Shown here: positions 1 through 9,169 of the stretch, piece by piece
Numbering within the stretch: the stretch's first letter is position 1
Layout of the letters: every line of letters begins with the position of its first letter
Assembly: GCF_900116205.1 (NCBI RefSeq)
Contig: NZ_FOZS01000002.1
Location: forward strand, 310,001 to 374,000
DNA length: 64,000 nucleotides
Source of the DNA: Halostagnicola kamekurae
GTDB lineage: Archaea; Halobacteriota; Halobacteria; Halobacteriales; Natrialbaceae
Direction: 5' to 3'
The notes under the pieces: generated by a model
Seen by the model: only the letters and a program-made list of their open reading frames with translations
Databases searched by the model: none
Told to the model about the DNA's origin: nothing
Program-made: the position numbers and the translations under genes

Positions 1-292
1 GAACCTGCGTCAGATCGATCTCCATCTCCCAGGGCGGGCGCGACGCGTCTTCGAGTCGGCTCACGTCGCCGTTCACGCCGACGCCGCGGTAGTGGGTCGG
101 TACGCCCGCCCGCTCGAGCAGTTCGAAGTTGAACGCGCCCATCGTACAGAGCGTCGCTCCCTTCTGTGGGATCTGGTCCGGCATCTTGCCCCAATCGAAC
201 ACCGAGTAATCGTCGGTGAAGACGAACGCGCCGCGGCCGAGCGAGTCGGCCGTCGCCGGTTCCTCGATGCGAAACTCCTTGACGCTCGTCAT
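1..292 (-). CDS. purC: SAICAR synthetase PurC, N-terminal part (cut by window edge)
   Basis: Phosphoribosylaminoimidazole-succinocarboxamide synthase joins aspartate to CAIR in purine biosynthesis, in the cytoplasm. About 97 N-terminal residues are visible. They include the family start [12 protein letters not shown], the segment [20 protein letters not shown] and [13 protein letters not shown], all typical of the haloarchaeal enzyme as I remember it. The gene runs off the left edge. An in-frame ATG at 349 would add 19 residues, and an A/T-rich element at 371-378 lies a leaderless distance from it, so that longer start cannot be excluded. I chose 292 because the conserved family sequence begins there. 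Confidence 0.85.
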   Translation of the reverse strand, partial: MTSVKEFRIEEPATADSLGRGAFVFTDDYSVFDWGKMPDQIPQKGATLCTMGAFNFELLERAGVPTHYRGVGVNGDVSRLEDASRPPWEMEIDLTQV

Positions 293-522
293 TCGTGGCA
301 CCTCGCCGAGTGGCCCCCGCGGTTCATACTCAACGTGCCGTGTCCCCATGGTAAGAAGGTTTCAGTATTCGTCGCGGATCCGCTCGCTCGATGTACTTAC
401 AGCGGCTGCGGGCGGGAAGTGTTCGGTTCGAGACGATCCCTCCGGAAGCCGCGCTCGGAGATAGCGGCGACTTCAGCCGCGTTTCACCACGTTTTTGGCG
501 CTGTAACGGGTTCATTGCTACG

Positions 523-1896
523 ATGGAGCGACCGGTGACCGAGGCGGACCTCGAGTTCGAGCATGTTCCCGAGACCGATCAGTCGTTCGAGAACGCGCTC
601 GAGAAAGCACGGAACAAGAACCGACTCACAGTCGACGACGGGATCGAACTGTTGACGACGGGAACGGACGTCGACGGGATCGACCAGCGACGGAAAGAAC
701 GGGTCCTCGAGGCCGCGGACCGCCGGCGCGCGGACGTCGTCGGCGAGGAGGTCACCTTCATCGCGAACCTGAACAACAACGTCACGACGGCCTGTAACGT
801 CGGCTGTCTGTTCTGTAACTTCAAGGACGCCGCCCACACGTTCGAATCCGACGCCGAGATGGAGAGCCAGGGCTTTACCAAAACTCCCGCCGAGTCTCGA
901 GAGATCGTCAGCAACGCGGCCGACCGGGGTATCTACGAAGTCACCTCAGTTTCGGGGCTCCACCCCGCGTTCGCGCTGGACGACGAACACTTAGAGATCC
1001 TCGAGGCGACCGAAAACCGCAAGGAGGTCAACTTCAAGCCGCCAGAACGGTACGACACCGATCCCGGCACCTACGCCGAACAGATGGAGGCGATGAGCGT
1101 CGACGGCGTCCACGTCCACTCGATGACTCCCGAGGAAGCCTACCACGCTCGGCGTGGGACCGACTGGTCCTACGAGGATGTCTACAGCCGCCTTCGAGAC
1201 GCCGGCCTCGATACCGTCCCCGGCACCGCGGCCGAGATCCTCGTTGAGGAGGTCCGGGAGGTGATCTGCCCCGGCAAGATCAGCACCGACGGTTGGCTCG
1301 AGGCGATGGAAGCCGCGGCCGACGCCGGCCACGGGCTCACCTCGACGATCATGTACGGCCACGTCGAAAACGAGGCTCACCGAGTGATGCACTTAAAACG
1401 CATCCGCGACCTCCAAGAGCGCGTCGACGGCGCGATCGCCGAGTTCGTTCCCCTCTCGTTCATCCACCAGAACACACCGCTGTACGAACACGATGTCGTC
1501 TCCAGCGGCGCGAGCACCGACGAGGACGAACTGCTGATCGCCGTCTCGAGGCTCTTCCTCGACAACATCGATCACATCCAGTCCTCGTGGGTGAAATACG
1601 GCGACCAGCAGGGCCTGAAGATGCTTTCCTGTGGCGCAGACGACTTCATGGGAACGATCCTCTCCGAGGAGATCACCAAACGGGCCGGCGGCGAGTACGG
1701 CGAGTTCCGCTCGGTCGAGGACTACGTCGACCTCATCACCTCGATCGGACGCGTCCCCGTCGAGCGCTCGACGGACTACGAAAAACGCCGCGTCGTCGAC
1801 CCCGACGATCCGCCGTTCGGACCGCAACTCGGGCCGAAAGCCGACGGCACGCCGTTGCTGGCTCGAGGCGACGATACCGTTCCCGCCGACGACTGA
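523..1896 (+). CDS. cofH: FO synthase subunit CofH (radical SAM)
   Basis: CofH condenses 5-amino-6-(D-ribitylamino)uracil with a tyrosine-derived 4-hydroxybenzyl unit. This is the first radical-SAM step toward the deazaflavin FO of coenzyme F420. The 457-residue protein has the radical-SAM cluster C91-x3-C95-x2-C98, followed by NFKDAAHTF and later FTPG-type and LSFIHQNTP segments typical of CofH. The reading frame is open back to 391, but the ATG at 523 (MERPVTEADLEFEH) starts the conserved part and has a T-rich element about 28 bases upstream. The partner subunit CofG is encoded at 7919-9067 on the other strand, so the FO synthase genes are not one operon here. A T5 run follows the stop. Confidence 0.93.
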   Translation: MERPVTEADLEFEHVPETDQSFENALEKARNKNRLTVDDGIELLTTGTDVDGIDQRRKERVLEAADRRRADVVGEEVTFIANLNNNVTTACNVGCLFCNFKDAAHTFESDAEMESQGFTKTPAESREIVSNAADRGIYEVTSVSGLHPAFALDDEHLEILEATENRKEVNFKPPERYDTDPGTYAEQMEAMSVDGVHVHSMTPEEAYHARRGTDWSYEDVYSRLRDAGLDTVPGTAAEILVEEVREVICPGKISTDGWLEAMEAAADAGHGLTSTIMYGHVENEAHRVMHLKRIRDLQERVDGAIAEFVPLSFIHQNTPLYEHDVVSSGASTDEDELLIAVSRLFLDNIDHIQSSWVKYGDQQGLKMLSCGADDFMGTILSEEITKRAGGEYGEFRSVEDYVDLITSIGRVPVERSTDYEKRRVVDPDDPPFGPQLGPKADGTPLLARGDDTVPADD

Positions 1897-1900
1897 CGCC

Positions 1901-1907
1901 GTTTTTG
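1901..1907 (+). terminator. T-run after cofH
   Basis: The run GTTTTTG lies a few bases after the cofH stop codon. Oligo-T runs are the usual archaeal transcription termination signal. No hairpin is needed or seen. Confidence 0.35.
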
Positions 1908-2018
1908 CCTCGCAGTCGCGTTCGCGGACTAATCCGAAACCGCTCTCCGTACGCCGTGATCCGTCCGTGTACCACCTGAGACGATGCTTTTTACTCTTCC
2001 ATCGGTGAATTGTAAGTA

Positions 2019-2333
2019 ATGCAGTCGACGGACCAGATATCTCTCGGTACCGTTGCTCTGGCGCTCCTGATATTCGTCGTCGGAGTGTCGCGCCCGCACG
2101 ACACTGTCTGGGTCGTGTCGTTCGTCTCGATCAGTGCGATTTTGTTGGGTAGCGAACTGTTCGATATCCGCGAATGGGTCCTCGCCGGCGTGGCCAGCAG
2201 TGTCGTCGCCATTATCGGCCTCTACTGGCTTTCTATTGGCGACATCCTGCTCGGTCTGGTGCTCATCGGTGGCGCCATTCTGGATTTCGCCACGTGGTAC
2301 CGTCGTCTCACCACTGGCACTGCTTCCACGTGA
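2019..2333 (+). CDS. Small multi-pass membrane protein, unknown function
   Basis: The 104-residue protein is almost entirely hydrophobic. Segments near residues 8-25, 30-47, 53-70 and 73-90 could each cross the membrane, and a short polar tail WYRRLTTGTAST follows. The charged loop LFDIREW between helices 2 and 3 is the only strongly polar internal part. It stands alone, downstream of cofH and convergent with the DUF192 lipoprotein gene. It is less G/C-rich at third positions than its neighbours. I do not recognise a family. Confidence 0.6.
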   Translation: MQSTDQISLGTVALALLIFVVGVSRPHDTVWVVSFVSISAILLGSELFDIREWVLAGVASSVVAIIGLYWLSIGDILLGLVLIGGAILDFATWYRRLTTGTAST

Positions 2334-2393
2334 GTGCAGTTATCTCGAGAAGTGAGCCGTGATATCCGTTCGCTGTCCTTGAGGGCATCCCGC

Positions 2394-2993
2394 TCACCCC
2401 GAACCCGAATAGGAAAACTCGAGCACGTCGCCCTCTTCGATGCCCCGTTCTGTCGTCCACTCGTAGTTGACCTCGAGGACGAACTGGCCGTAGCCCGGAT
2501 ACACCTGTTCGGAGCCGTCCTCGTTCGGGCCGGGCTCTGGCGCGTGGTGAATCCCCGTGATGACGCCCTCGCTGTCGGCGTAGATGATGTCGATACCGAA
2601 GGACATATCCCGCATGACGAATCGCAGGTCCTGCTCGGACCTGTTGATGAAGATCATGCCTCGATCCTCGGGCAACTCCTCGGTGTCGCTGAGCCCGAGA
2701 TTCTGCAGTTCGGACGTGACGGCGACCGCCGCCGTCACCTCCCCGAGTTCCTCGCCGTCGAGAGTCATCACGCTGACCTCGGTCTTGTCGTAGCTTGCGT
2801 GTATCTCCGAGGAGTCGTCGCTCGAGTTCGTCTCCTCGCCACTCTCGTCGTCGCCGCTCGCGCTCGTGTTTCCGCTCGTCGGGTCGCTATCCTCGGATTC
2901 GGTACACCCGGCGAGGCCGAGAACGCCGACGCTGGCGGCGAGGCCGGTTAGTACGGTTCTGCGATCCGAGGTCGGTGGCCGAGGTGGGGTCAT
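2394..2993 (-). CDS. DUF192-family lipoprotein with Tat signal
   Basis: The 199-residue precursor begins with a Tat lipoprotein signal: twin arginine DRRTVLTG, a hydrophobic stretch and a lipobox LAGC with Cys30. It is therefore probably exported folded and lipid-anchored on the outer face. A Ser/Asp/Glu-rich linker (about residues 31-60) is typical of haloarchaeal lipoproteins. The C-terminal two thirds match DUF192: ADTEELPEDRGMIFI-like region, FVMRDMSFGIDIIYAD and VLEVNYEW. The function of DUF192 is not established. An A/T-rich box lies at 3022-3030. Confidence 0.85.
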   Translation of the reverse strand: MTPPRPPTSDRRTVLTGLAASVGVLGLAGCTESEDSDPTSGNTSASGDDESGEETNSSDDSSEIHASYDKTEVSVMTLDGEELGEVTAAVAVTSELQNLGLSDTEELPEDRGMIFINRSEQDLRFVMRDMSFGIDIIYADSEGVITGIHHAPEPGPNEDGSEQVYPGYGQFVLEVNYEWTTERGIEEGDVLEFSYSGSG

Positions 2994-3021
2994 CTATCCG
3001 TTTCTGACCACGAAGCCACTG

Positions 3022-3030
3022 ATAAATATT
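3022..3030 (-). promoter_or_regulatory. TATA-like element of the DUF192 gene
   Basis: On the minus strand the sequence reads AATATTTAT, about 33 bases before the ATG at 2993. That predicts a very short 5' leader. Confidence 0.45.
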
Positions 3031-3106
3031 TGTCAACGGTCACGTGTACGTGTACGTTTCCCTCGAGCGCGCCGCTTTTGTTTCGGCCGCTCCGCTAACT
3101 CGGTGA

Positions 3107-4108
3107 TTAGTTTTCGGCGCTGTGTTGATCGACACGCTCGGTATCGTCGGCACGTTCCTCGAGGTCGAACTCGATCCCGGTCAACTCCTCGGAGACGTCC
3201 CAGAGCTTTCGGGCCGTCTCGCGGTCGTAGGACTGCTCGGCCGAGCGCTGGCGTTCCGGCGCGCCGCGCATGTTCATGAAGCCGCCGGGGCCGTAGTACT
3301 CCCCTCCCTGGACGTCGCTCGCGGTCGCCGCGTACAGCGTTGGCAGCGCGCCCTTTGCCGCCGACTGGGCGAGCACGGCGTTCGCGGCGTCCATCAGGAG
3401 CTTGCGGGTGACCGAGCCGTCCATCTCGGGCGCTCGAGCCTGCAGCGACGTGTCGGCGTAGCCGGGGTGGACGCCCGCGCTCAGTGCGTTCGGCGAGACC
3501 GAGTCGAGTCGCCGGTCGAGTTCGTAGGCGAAGAGCAGGTTCGCCAGCTTCGACTGGGCGTAGGCTCCCTGCCTGCTGTAGTCGCCCTCGCCCTGCAGGT
3601 CGTCGAAGTCGATCTCCCCGCGCTCGTGGAGGCCGCTCGAGACGGTGACGACGCGGACGTCGCTCGCGAGGCGATCGAACAGGACGGCGGTGAGCCCGAA
3701 GTGTCCGAGGTGATTGACACCGAACTGCATCTCGAACCCCTGGGCCGTCTCGCGGCGCGGAATCGCCATCACGCCCGCGTTGTTCACCAACACGTCGATT
3801 TCGGTTTCCGAGGAGTCGCCGTCGCGGTTGACCGCCTCGTCGAACCGCTCGGGGAACGATCGGACCGACTCGAGGTCGGCGAGGTCGAGTTCCGCGACGA
3901 CGAGTTCGCCCTCGAGGTCGGGTCCGTTCTCGGTCCGGATCTCCTCGGCGGCCGACTCGCCGCGGTCGACGCTGCGACAGGCCATGACGACCGTCGCGCC
4001 GCGGTCTGCGAGCACTCGCGTCGCTTCGAAGCCGATGCCGCTGTTCGCGCCGGTGACGACGACTGTGCGCCCCGACTGGTCAGGAACGTCGGCCGCGGTC
4101 CAGCTCAT
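3107..4108 (-). CDS. Short-chain dehydrogenase/reductase (SDR)
   Basis: A 333-residue NAD(P)-dependent oxidoreductase of the SDR family. It has the Rossmann glycine motif TGANSGIG near residue 18, the structural NNAG motif, the catalytic Ser in VTVSSG and the YAQSK catalytic Tyr/Lys pair. The C-terminal part (GGEYYGPGGFMNMRG) resembles the retinol-dehydrogenase/protochlorophyllide-reductase-like branch often annotated in haloarchaea; the substrate cannot be read from sequence. The frame opens at 4126, but the internal ATG at 4108 (MSWTAADVPDQ) matches the usual family start. The C-terminal tail after the fold is acidic. Confidence 0.88.
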   Translation of the reverse strand: MSWTAADVPDQSGRTVVVTGANSGIGFEATRVLADRGATVVMACRSVDRGESAAEEIRTENGPDLEGELVVAELDLADLESVRSFPERFDEAVNRDGDSSETEIDVLVNNAGVMAIPRRETAQGFEMQFGVNHLGHFGLTAVLFDRLASDVRVVTVSSGLHERGEIDFDDLQGEGDYSRQGAYAQSKLANLLFAYELDRRLDSVSPNALSAGVHPGYADTSLQARAPEMDGSVTRKLLMDAANAVLAQSAAKGALPTLYAATASDVQGGEYYGPGGFMNMRGAPERQRSAEQSYDRETARKLWDVSEELTGIEFDLEERADDTERVDQHSAEN

Positions 4109-4210
4109 ACCCCTGATACGGGCCACAGCCGTTTGATAGCTCGGGTCGCGGGCGCTGGCGTCGACTTTTGAGCCGCCAACCGCGTTCAGGCTGCGAGACA
4201 GACGGTGCTC

Positions 4211-5482
4211 TCAGGCCTCGAGGTGTTCGATCCGTGCGTACCGACCGGCCCGCCAGCCGGCGACGAGAGCGACGATAGTGCCGACGAGAGCGGCGAGGAC
4301 GAACCCGACGACGTACACCTCGAGGGGCGTCCGCAGGAGCCGTTCGAAGCCGATGACGTCGGTCACGATTCGGTTGAGTCCCGCCGCCAGCGCCGGCGTG
4401 GCGAGGAGACCGGCGACCCCGCCGAGCAGTCCGATGACGAGTCCCTGCGCGCCAATCGTGCCGGCGAGGACCCACCTCGAGAGGCCGATCGCCCGCAGGG
4501 CTGCCAGTTCCTCGCGCTGCTGGGAGGCGACGAGCGCGAACAGGTTCACGGTGAGGACGACGCCGCCGACGACGGCGAGGCCGACCAGCGTCAGGCCGCT
4601 GGCGAGGACGAGCGGCCGCTTCTCGGCCATCGCGCCGATCTGCTCGTCGCTCGCTCGAACGTCGTATTCCGGGTACGCGGCGTCGATGTCGGCCGCGACC
4701 GCCCGCGGGTCTTCCCCCGGTGCGGCGTCCGCGGTGACGAACGTCGACCGGTCGGTTCCGGACGTGCCGGCGACGGCCAGCAGATCGGGCAGCGGAACGG
4801 CCGACGCTTTCGAGCCGAGGTACTGCGAGTAGTACCCGGAGGTGCCGACCACGGTGAATTCGTACTCCGGCGCAGATTGCCGGCTGGTACCGAGATAGAC
4901 GGTATCGCCCGGCGACGCGTCGAGCCGATCGGCCGTCGCCGGATCGAGGACGACCTCCTCGGTCGTCGGTTCGCCCTCGGTCATGGCTTCCTCGGCCGCC
5001 TCCTCTTCGATTTCGAACCCGCCGCCAGCCTGAAAGTCGAACCCAGAGTGGGTCTGCGGGACGCCGACCGCGGACGTCCGTTCTAACTCCCCGGGATTCG
5101 TTCCGACGTAGACCTCGTACATCGCGATCGGGGAGGCGGAACTCACGTCCTCGCGCGCCTCGAGATCGGCGGTCACCTTGTGTGCGCCGCCAATCGGATT
5201 TTCGGTCCCGCTGGCGGCCGGATCGATCGGATCGCTCGAGAGCCAGATGTCCCGGTTGGCGTTCTCGAGGCCGTCCTCGCCGATGGCGACGACGCCGACG
5301 CCGAGGCTCGCGAGCAGCGTCACCGAGAGGACGACCAGCGCGACCGCGAGCACGGCGAGGACGGTTCGCCTGGGGGCGCGGCGGATCTGGGCGAACGCGA
5401 CGCCGACGACGCCGCTCGCTCGAGCGCTCCGGCGTCGGAGTCCGACCGCCGCGCGCAGTCTCGCCGCGACTCGCCCGATCAT
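4211..5482 (-). CDS. ABC transporter permease, MacB/FtsX-like (second permease)
   Basis: A 423-residue permease with one N-terminal membrane helix (about residues 30-50), a large extracellular domain and three C-terminal helices (near residues 290-315, 340-370 and 380-405). This is the MacB/FtsX-type layout used for export or lipoprotein release rather than import. Its ATG overlaps the stop of the upstream permease as ATGA (5479-5482), so translation is probably coupled. Upstream extensions of the frame to 5695 lie inside the neighbour gene, are Arg-rich and are not credible. Cargo unknown. Confidence 0.85.
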   Translation of the reverse strand: MIGRVAARLRAAVGLRRRSARASGVVGVAFAQIRRAPRRTVLAVLAVALVVLSVTLLASLGVGVVAIGEDGLENANRDIWLSSDPIDPAASGTENPIGGAHKVTADLEAREDVSSASPIAMYEVYVGTNPGELERTSAVGVPQTHSGFDFQAGGGFEIEEEAAEEAMTEGEPTTEEVVLDPATADRLDASPGDTVYLGTSRQSAPEYEFTVVGTSGYYSQYLGSKASAVPLPDLLAVAGTSGTDRSTFVTADAAPGEDPRAVAADIDAAYPEYDVRASDEQIGAMAEKRPLVLASGLTLVGLAVVGGVVLTVNLFALVASQQREELAALRAIGLSRWVLAGTIGAQGLVIGLLGGVAGLLATPALAAGLNRIVTDVIGFERLLRTPLEVYVVGFVLAALVGTIVALVAGWRAGRYARIEHLEA

Positions 5483-6759
5483 CGTCCCACCTCGGACAGG
5501 ACGGAGGTTCTGACCGCGATCGCGAGCGGGTACGGAACCGCGAGCGCGCCGGCGACGAGCGCGACCGCGAGCGCGTACGGGACGAATATCGGATGGGCCA
5601 TCGCGACGGTCCCCGACGCCACGGTCGCGCCGGCGACGGCGTTGATCGCGGCGATTCCGAGGCCGCCCAGAACGATCCCGACGATTGCGCCGCACAGCGT
5701 TGCGACCATCGTCGCCACGGCGACGACGACGAGCCGGCCCGACAGCGGGATCCCGACCGTCTGCAAGACGGCGAGCGTTCGCCGGTCACGATCGACTGCC
5801 ATCCCCATCGTCGTCGCGACGAACGAGGCGCAGATCGTCACGCCGATGAGCACGGCGACGGCGCTCGTCGCGAACGCGAGCCCGTCGTCGAACAGCGCCA
5901 TCGGATCTCCCCCGCTCGCCGACTCGACGGTCGCGTCCGGATACGCCGCCGTCGCCGCCGACTCCGCGGCCGCGGGTTCGCCCCACACGAGGACTCGATC
6001 CGCGAGCTGGTCGTCGCTGCTGCCGGCGAACGTCTGCAGCTCGCTCAGGTGAACCAGCGCGATCGGCGCGTCGCTCTCGCCCGCCGCTCCGGCGTCGTCG
6101 ACTTCGGCGACGGTCAGCGACGGGATCGCAGCTTCGACGACGCCGCTCGAGACGGTCCGTTCGTCGCCTTCCGAGGCGTCGAGCCGATCCGCGGCGCTCG
6201 AGGAGAGCACGAGCTGTCGCTCCGTCGGACCCGCGTAGGAACCACCGTCGTAATGGGAGTCGCCAGGCTCGAGGGCCGCCGTCGAGAGGCCGGCAACGGT
6301 TCGTGAGGTGTCGTCCGGCACGACGCCGACGAGGAGTACCGTCCGGGTCTCGCCGCCCGGCGTCTCGAATTTCGTCGGCTCGACGAGCACCGGCGAGGCG
6401 TGTTCGACCCCCTCCGCCGATCGGATCTGCGCCGCTCGCTCGTTCGTGTCCCCGAGTCGCGCGCTCTCGACGCCGTCGACGGTCGAGAGCGAACCGCTCC
6501 CCTCCGGCGATATCGTCACGTCGGCGTCGTCCGTCTGCATCGCCCCACCGTCGGCGAGCGCCAGCGCGATGCCGCTGATACAAACCAGCAGGGCGATCGT
6601 GAGCGCGACGACGACGACCGCCATCCGAATCCGACTCGAATTGGTCCGGGTCTGGCGGTGCCAGAGCCTGACGGTCGAGACGCCGACGAGGCCGCGCCAG
6701 CGGTGGCGTCGCCCGGCTCCGGCGGTGTCGATCGCCGACCCCCGGGGCTCATCGCTCAT
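5479..6759 (-). CDS. ABC transporter permease, MacB/FtsX-like (first permease)
   Basis: A 426-residue permease with the same architecture as its downstream neighbour: a basic N-terminal segment, a helix near residues 45-68 (MAVVVVALTIALLVCISGIA), a long extracellular domain, and C-terminal helices in the last 140 residues. Its start lies inside the end of the ATPase gene (11-base overlap), so ATPase, permease 1 and permease 2 form one tightly coupled operon read leftward. The two permeases are similar in length and topology and probably form a heterodimer with two copies of the ATPase. Confidence 0.85.
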   Translation of the reverse strand: MSDEPRGSAIDTAGAGRRHRWRGLVGVSTVRLWHRQTRTNSSRIRMAVVVVALTIALLVCISGIALALADGGAMQTDDADVTISPEGSGSLSTVDGVESARLGDTNERAAQIRSAEGVEHASPVLVEPTKFETPGGETRTVLLVGVVPDDTSRTVAGLSTAALEPGDSHYDGGSYAGPTERQLVLSSSAADRLDASEGDERTVSSGVVEAAIPSLTVAEVDDAGAAGESDAPIALVHLSELQTFAGSSDDQLADRVLVWGEPAAAESAATAAYPDATVESASGGDPMALFDDGLAFATSAVAVLIGVTICASFVATTMGMAVDRDRRTLAVLQTVGIPLSGRLVVVAVATMVATLCGAIVGIVLGGLGIAAINAVAGATVASGTVAMAHPIFVPYALAVALVAGALAVPYPLAIAVRTSVLSEVGR

Positions 6760-7519
6760 CCTCGATCACCGTCCCGTCCCGGAGCGTCACCACCCGATCG
6801 GCGACGGCGAGCGTCGCGGCGTCGTGGGACGCCACGATCACGGCCCTGTCGCGACCCACGTCGGTCAGCAACTCGAGGACGTTCGCTCCGGTATCGGTGT
6901 CGAGTTCGCCCGTGGGCTCGTCGGCGACGAGGATGTCGGGGTCCGTCGACAGCGCCCGCGCGATCGCGACGCGCTGTCGCTCCCCGCCGCTGAGTTCGCC
7001 GGGCAGGTGCGTGACCCGATCCTCGAGGCCGACCTCCGAGAGCAGCGTCGTCGCACGCTCCCGTCGCGCCGACTTCGGAAGGCCGACCTGGACGAGCGGT
7101 AACGCGACGTTCGCCCGGGCCGAAAGCGACTGGAGCAGGTGAAAGCGCTGGAAGACGATCCCGACGTGGCGGCGACGGGTCCGCGTCCGTCCCCGGTCAG
7201 ATAACTCGGTGAGGTCGGTCCCCAGCACGGAGACGGCACCCGCCGTGGGAACCAGCAGTCCCGCGATCGCGTGGAGGATCGTCGACTTGCCGCTCCCGCT
7301 CGGGCCCTCGAGCCCGAGGACTTCGCCCCGTTCCACGTCGATGGAAACGTCGCGAAGCGCGGTCACCGCCTGCTCGGAGCGCGAGCGGAACCGGCCGGTC
7401 GTCGAGCCGTACTCGTGACGGACGTCCTCGAGGCGGACGGCGGGCCCCGTCTCGTCATCGACCGTCACCTCGGTGTCCGCCGAACTCGAGCGTCGGAGTG
7501 ATCGATTGGGTATCCTCAC
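6749..7519 (-). CDS. ABC transporter ATP-binding protein, LolD/MacB type
   Basis: A 256-residue ABC ATPase. The Walker A motif is GPSGSGKST, the Q-loop is in GIVFQRFHLL, the signature is LSGGERQR, Walker B is ILVADEPTGELD and the switch His is in ASHD. The sequence pattern (FHLLQSLSARANVALPL) fits the LolD/MacB subfamily that powers FtsX-like permeases, encoded immediately downstream. An N-terminal extension of about 28 residues precedes the usual start region (VRLEDVRHEYG), so the true start could be slightly downstream. It acts at the inner face of the membrane. Confidence 0.9.
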   Translation of the reverse strand: MRIPNRSLRRSSSADTEVTVDDETGPAVRLEDVRHEYGSTTGRFRSRSEQAVTALRDVSIDVERGEVLGLEGPSGSGKSTILHAIAGLLVPTAGAVSVLGTDLTELSDRGRTRTRRRHVGIVFQRFHLLQSLSARANVALPLVQVGLPKSARRERATTLLSEVGLEDRVTHLPGELSGGERQRVAIARALSTDPDILVADEPTGELDTDTGANVLELLTDVGRDRAVIVASHDAATLAVADRVVTLRDGTVIEDER

Positions 7520-7918
7520 GGCGTACTCCGGCGGACGGGCTACGGACCCATTGTTTCAGTCCGGCTTCCCGGAGACAGGCGGCGGTTTCGAATCAGCCGT
7601 ACGTCAGGAACGCCGACCGCCACTCGAGAACGCTGTGTCCCCTCGAGACGCCGATTCTCGCCGAGCGTTTCGGTTTCGAAACTCGCCCCGCGGTGCTCCG
7701 GTGAGCGGACTCCCGCCGGACTCGATCGCGCTCCTCGAACGTCGTTCCCGCGAGCCGTGTTCGATCACCCTTCGCGGGTGAAACGGACTCGTACAGCTCC
7801 GGCGGATCGGCGGAGTCGGACGATTCCGACGCGCCCTCACGCGTCGGTGTAAGTTTCGATTATACGGACCCCCTCGAGAGGTGACCGAGTTACGCGTTCC
7901 GAACAGGACCGGGGTCGA
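7520..7918. other. Intergenic stretch without a supported gene
   Basis: About 400 bases lie between the start of the ABC operon and the end of cofG, both on the minus strand. Short open frames exist in both directions but are Arg/Ser-rich artefacts of the G/C-rich sequence, without family motifs. The promoter of the ABC operon must lie in the left part, but I could not identify a convincing TATA element. Confidence 0.5.
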
Positions 7919-9067
7919 TCACGGGGTTCCCTCGCGAAGCACCGACCGGTACCGCCTGCCCGCCTCGTCGTCGGCCTCGAGCGCCTCCCGGATCGACTGC
8001 GAGATCCAGCCCCCTTCGTCGGCACCCGCCGCGGGAACGCCATCGAAGTCGTTCGTTCGAAGCGACGGCTCGAAGAATCGCTCGTACACCGGGAGCCGTT
8101 CGCGGAGGGGAACGCCGGCTTCCGACGCGATGTCCTCGAGTTCGCGCAGGGCGGGCCATGCGTAGTCGGGGTTGATGTGATCGTCCGTGATCGGCGAGAC
8201 GCCGCCGAGATCGTCGACGCCGCAGTCGAGGAGCTCGCGGGCGGGCGCGAGGTTCGGCGGGACCTGCACGGAGATCTCCTCGGGGAGCGCGACCCGCGCC
8301 ATGGCGGTCACGCGTCGCATCGTCTCGAGGTCCGGCGTGTTGCCCGACCACCGCTCGTTTCGCGAGACCGGCTGGACGATCACCTCCTGGACGTGATCGT
8401 AGCGCTCGTGCATCTCGCGAATTGCAAGCAGGCTTTCGGCTCGATCCGACCACGACTCACCGATTCCGACGAGGATGCCGGTCGTAAACGCCACGTCGAG
8501 TTCGCCAGCCGTCCGGATCGTCCGCAGGCGCTGGCCCGGGCTCTTCTGGCGCGGGCCCGCGTGGGCGTCGACGTCGGCGGTCGTCTCGAGCATCACGCCC
8601 ATGCTCGCGTTCACGTCCGCGACGGCTTCCATCTGCTCGCGCGTCTGGTCGCCGGGGTTCGAGTGCGGGAGCAGCCCCTCCTCGAGGGCGACCTCGCAGG
8701 CCTCGCGAAGGTAGGTGTGAATCGAGTCGTGACCCCACTCTGCGAGCTGGTCGTGGATCTCGGTGTAGCGCTCGTCGGGGTCGTCGCCGAACGTGAAAAG
8801 CGCCTCCGTACAGCCGGCGTCGGCGCCGGTTCGGCAGATATCCCGGACCTCCTCGAGCGAGAGCAGCGAGGCGTTGCCGGGGCCGTCGAAGTAGGTGCAG
8901 TACGTGCAGGTGTAGCGACACGCCGTCGTCAGCGGGACGAACACGTTCCGGGCGAAGCTGAGTTCCGGCGCTGGCTCGACGTCCTCGGGGGTTACGGCAC
9001 ACAGCCGATCGATCGCCTCGTCGTCGATCGACAGCGAGACATCGTAGTCGCTCGCGCCGGGGATCAT
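7919..9067 (-). CDS. cofG: FO synthase subunit CofG (radical SAM)
   Basis: CofG carries out the second radical-SAM reaction, converting the CofH product to FO, the chromophore of coenzyme F420. The 382-residue protein has the cluster motif C50-x3-C54-x2-C57 (CRYTCTYC), then TYFDGP, and conserved LFTFGDDPD, LPHSNPGD, TGILVGIGE and VQPVSRN segments. The frame is open to 9097, but a TATA-like box at 9093-9100 lies inside that extension and is 30 bases from the ATG at 9067, which supports the shorter start. cofC follows the same orientation just upstream. Confidence 0.93.
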   Translation of the reverse strand: MIPGASDYDVSLSIDDEAIDRLCAVTPEDVEPAPELSFARNVFVPLTTACRYTCTYCTYFDGPGNASLLSLEEVRDICRTGADAGCTEALFTFGDDPDERYTEIHDQLAEWGHDSIHTYLREACEVALEEGLLPHSNPGDQTREQMEAVADVNASMGVMLETTADVDAHAGPRQKSPGQRLRTIRTAGELDVAFTTGILVGIGESWSDRAESLLAIREMHERYDHVQEVIVQPVSRNERWSGNTPDLETMRRVTAMARVALPEEISVQVPPNLAPARELLDCGVDDLGGVSPITDDHINPDYAWPALRELEDIASEAGVPLRERLPVYERFFEPSLRTNDFDGVPAAGADEGGWISQSIREALEADDEAGRRYRSVLREGTP

Positions 9068-9092
9068 TCTACTTCGGTCTGTCGTCGCTCGG

Positions 9093-9100
9093 CACATAAG
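9093..9100 (-). promoter_or_regulatory. TATA-like element of cofG
   Basis: Minus-strand CTTATGTG centred 30 bases before the ATG at 9067. This implies a leaderless or nearly leaderless mRNA and decides between the two possible cofG starts. Confidence 0.5.
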
Positions 9101-9169
9101 CGCTTCACTTCGAGCCGATTCCGGGGTGGATATCGTCGGTTCGAGCCCGCGATCGACGCGCTCTCGGAC

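Noticed and set aside
4080-5789. 569-codon Arg/Ser-rich minus-strand frame
   Set aside because: Out-of-frame shadow of the ABC permeases; more than a quarter arginine.
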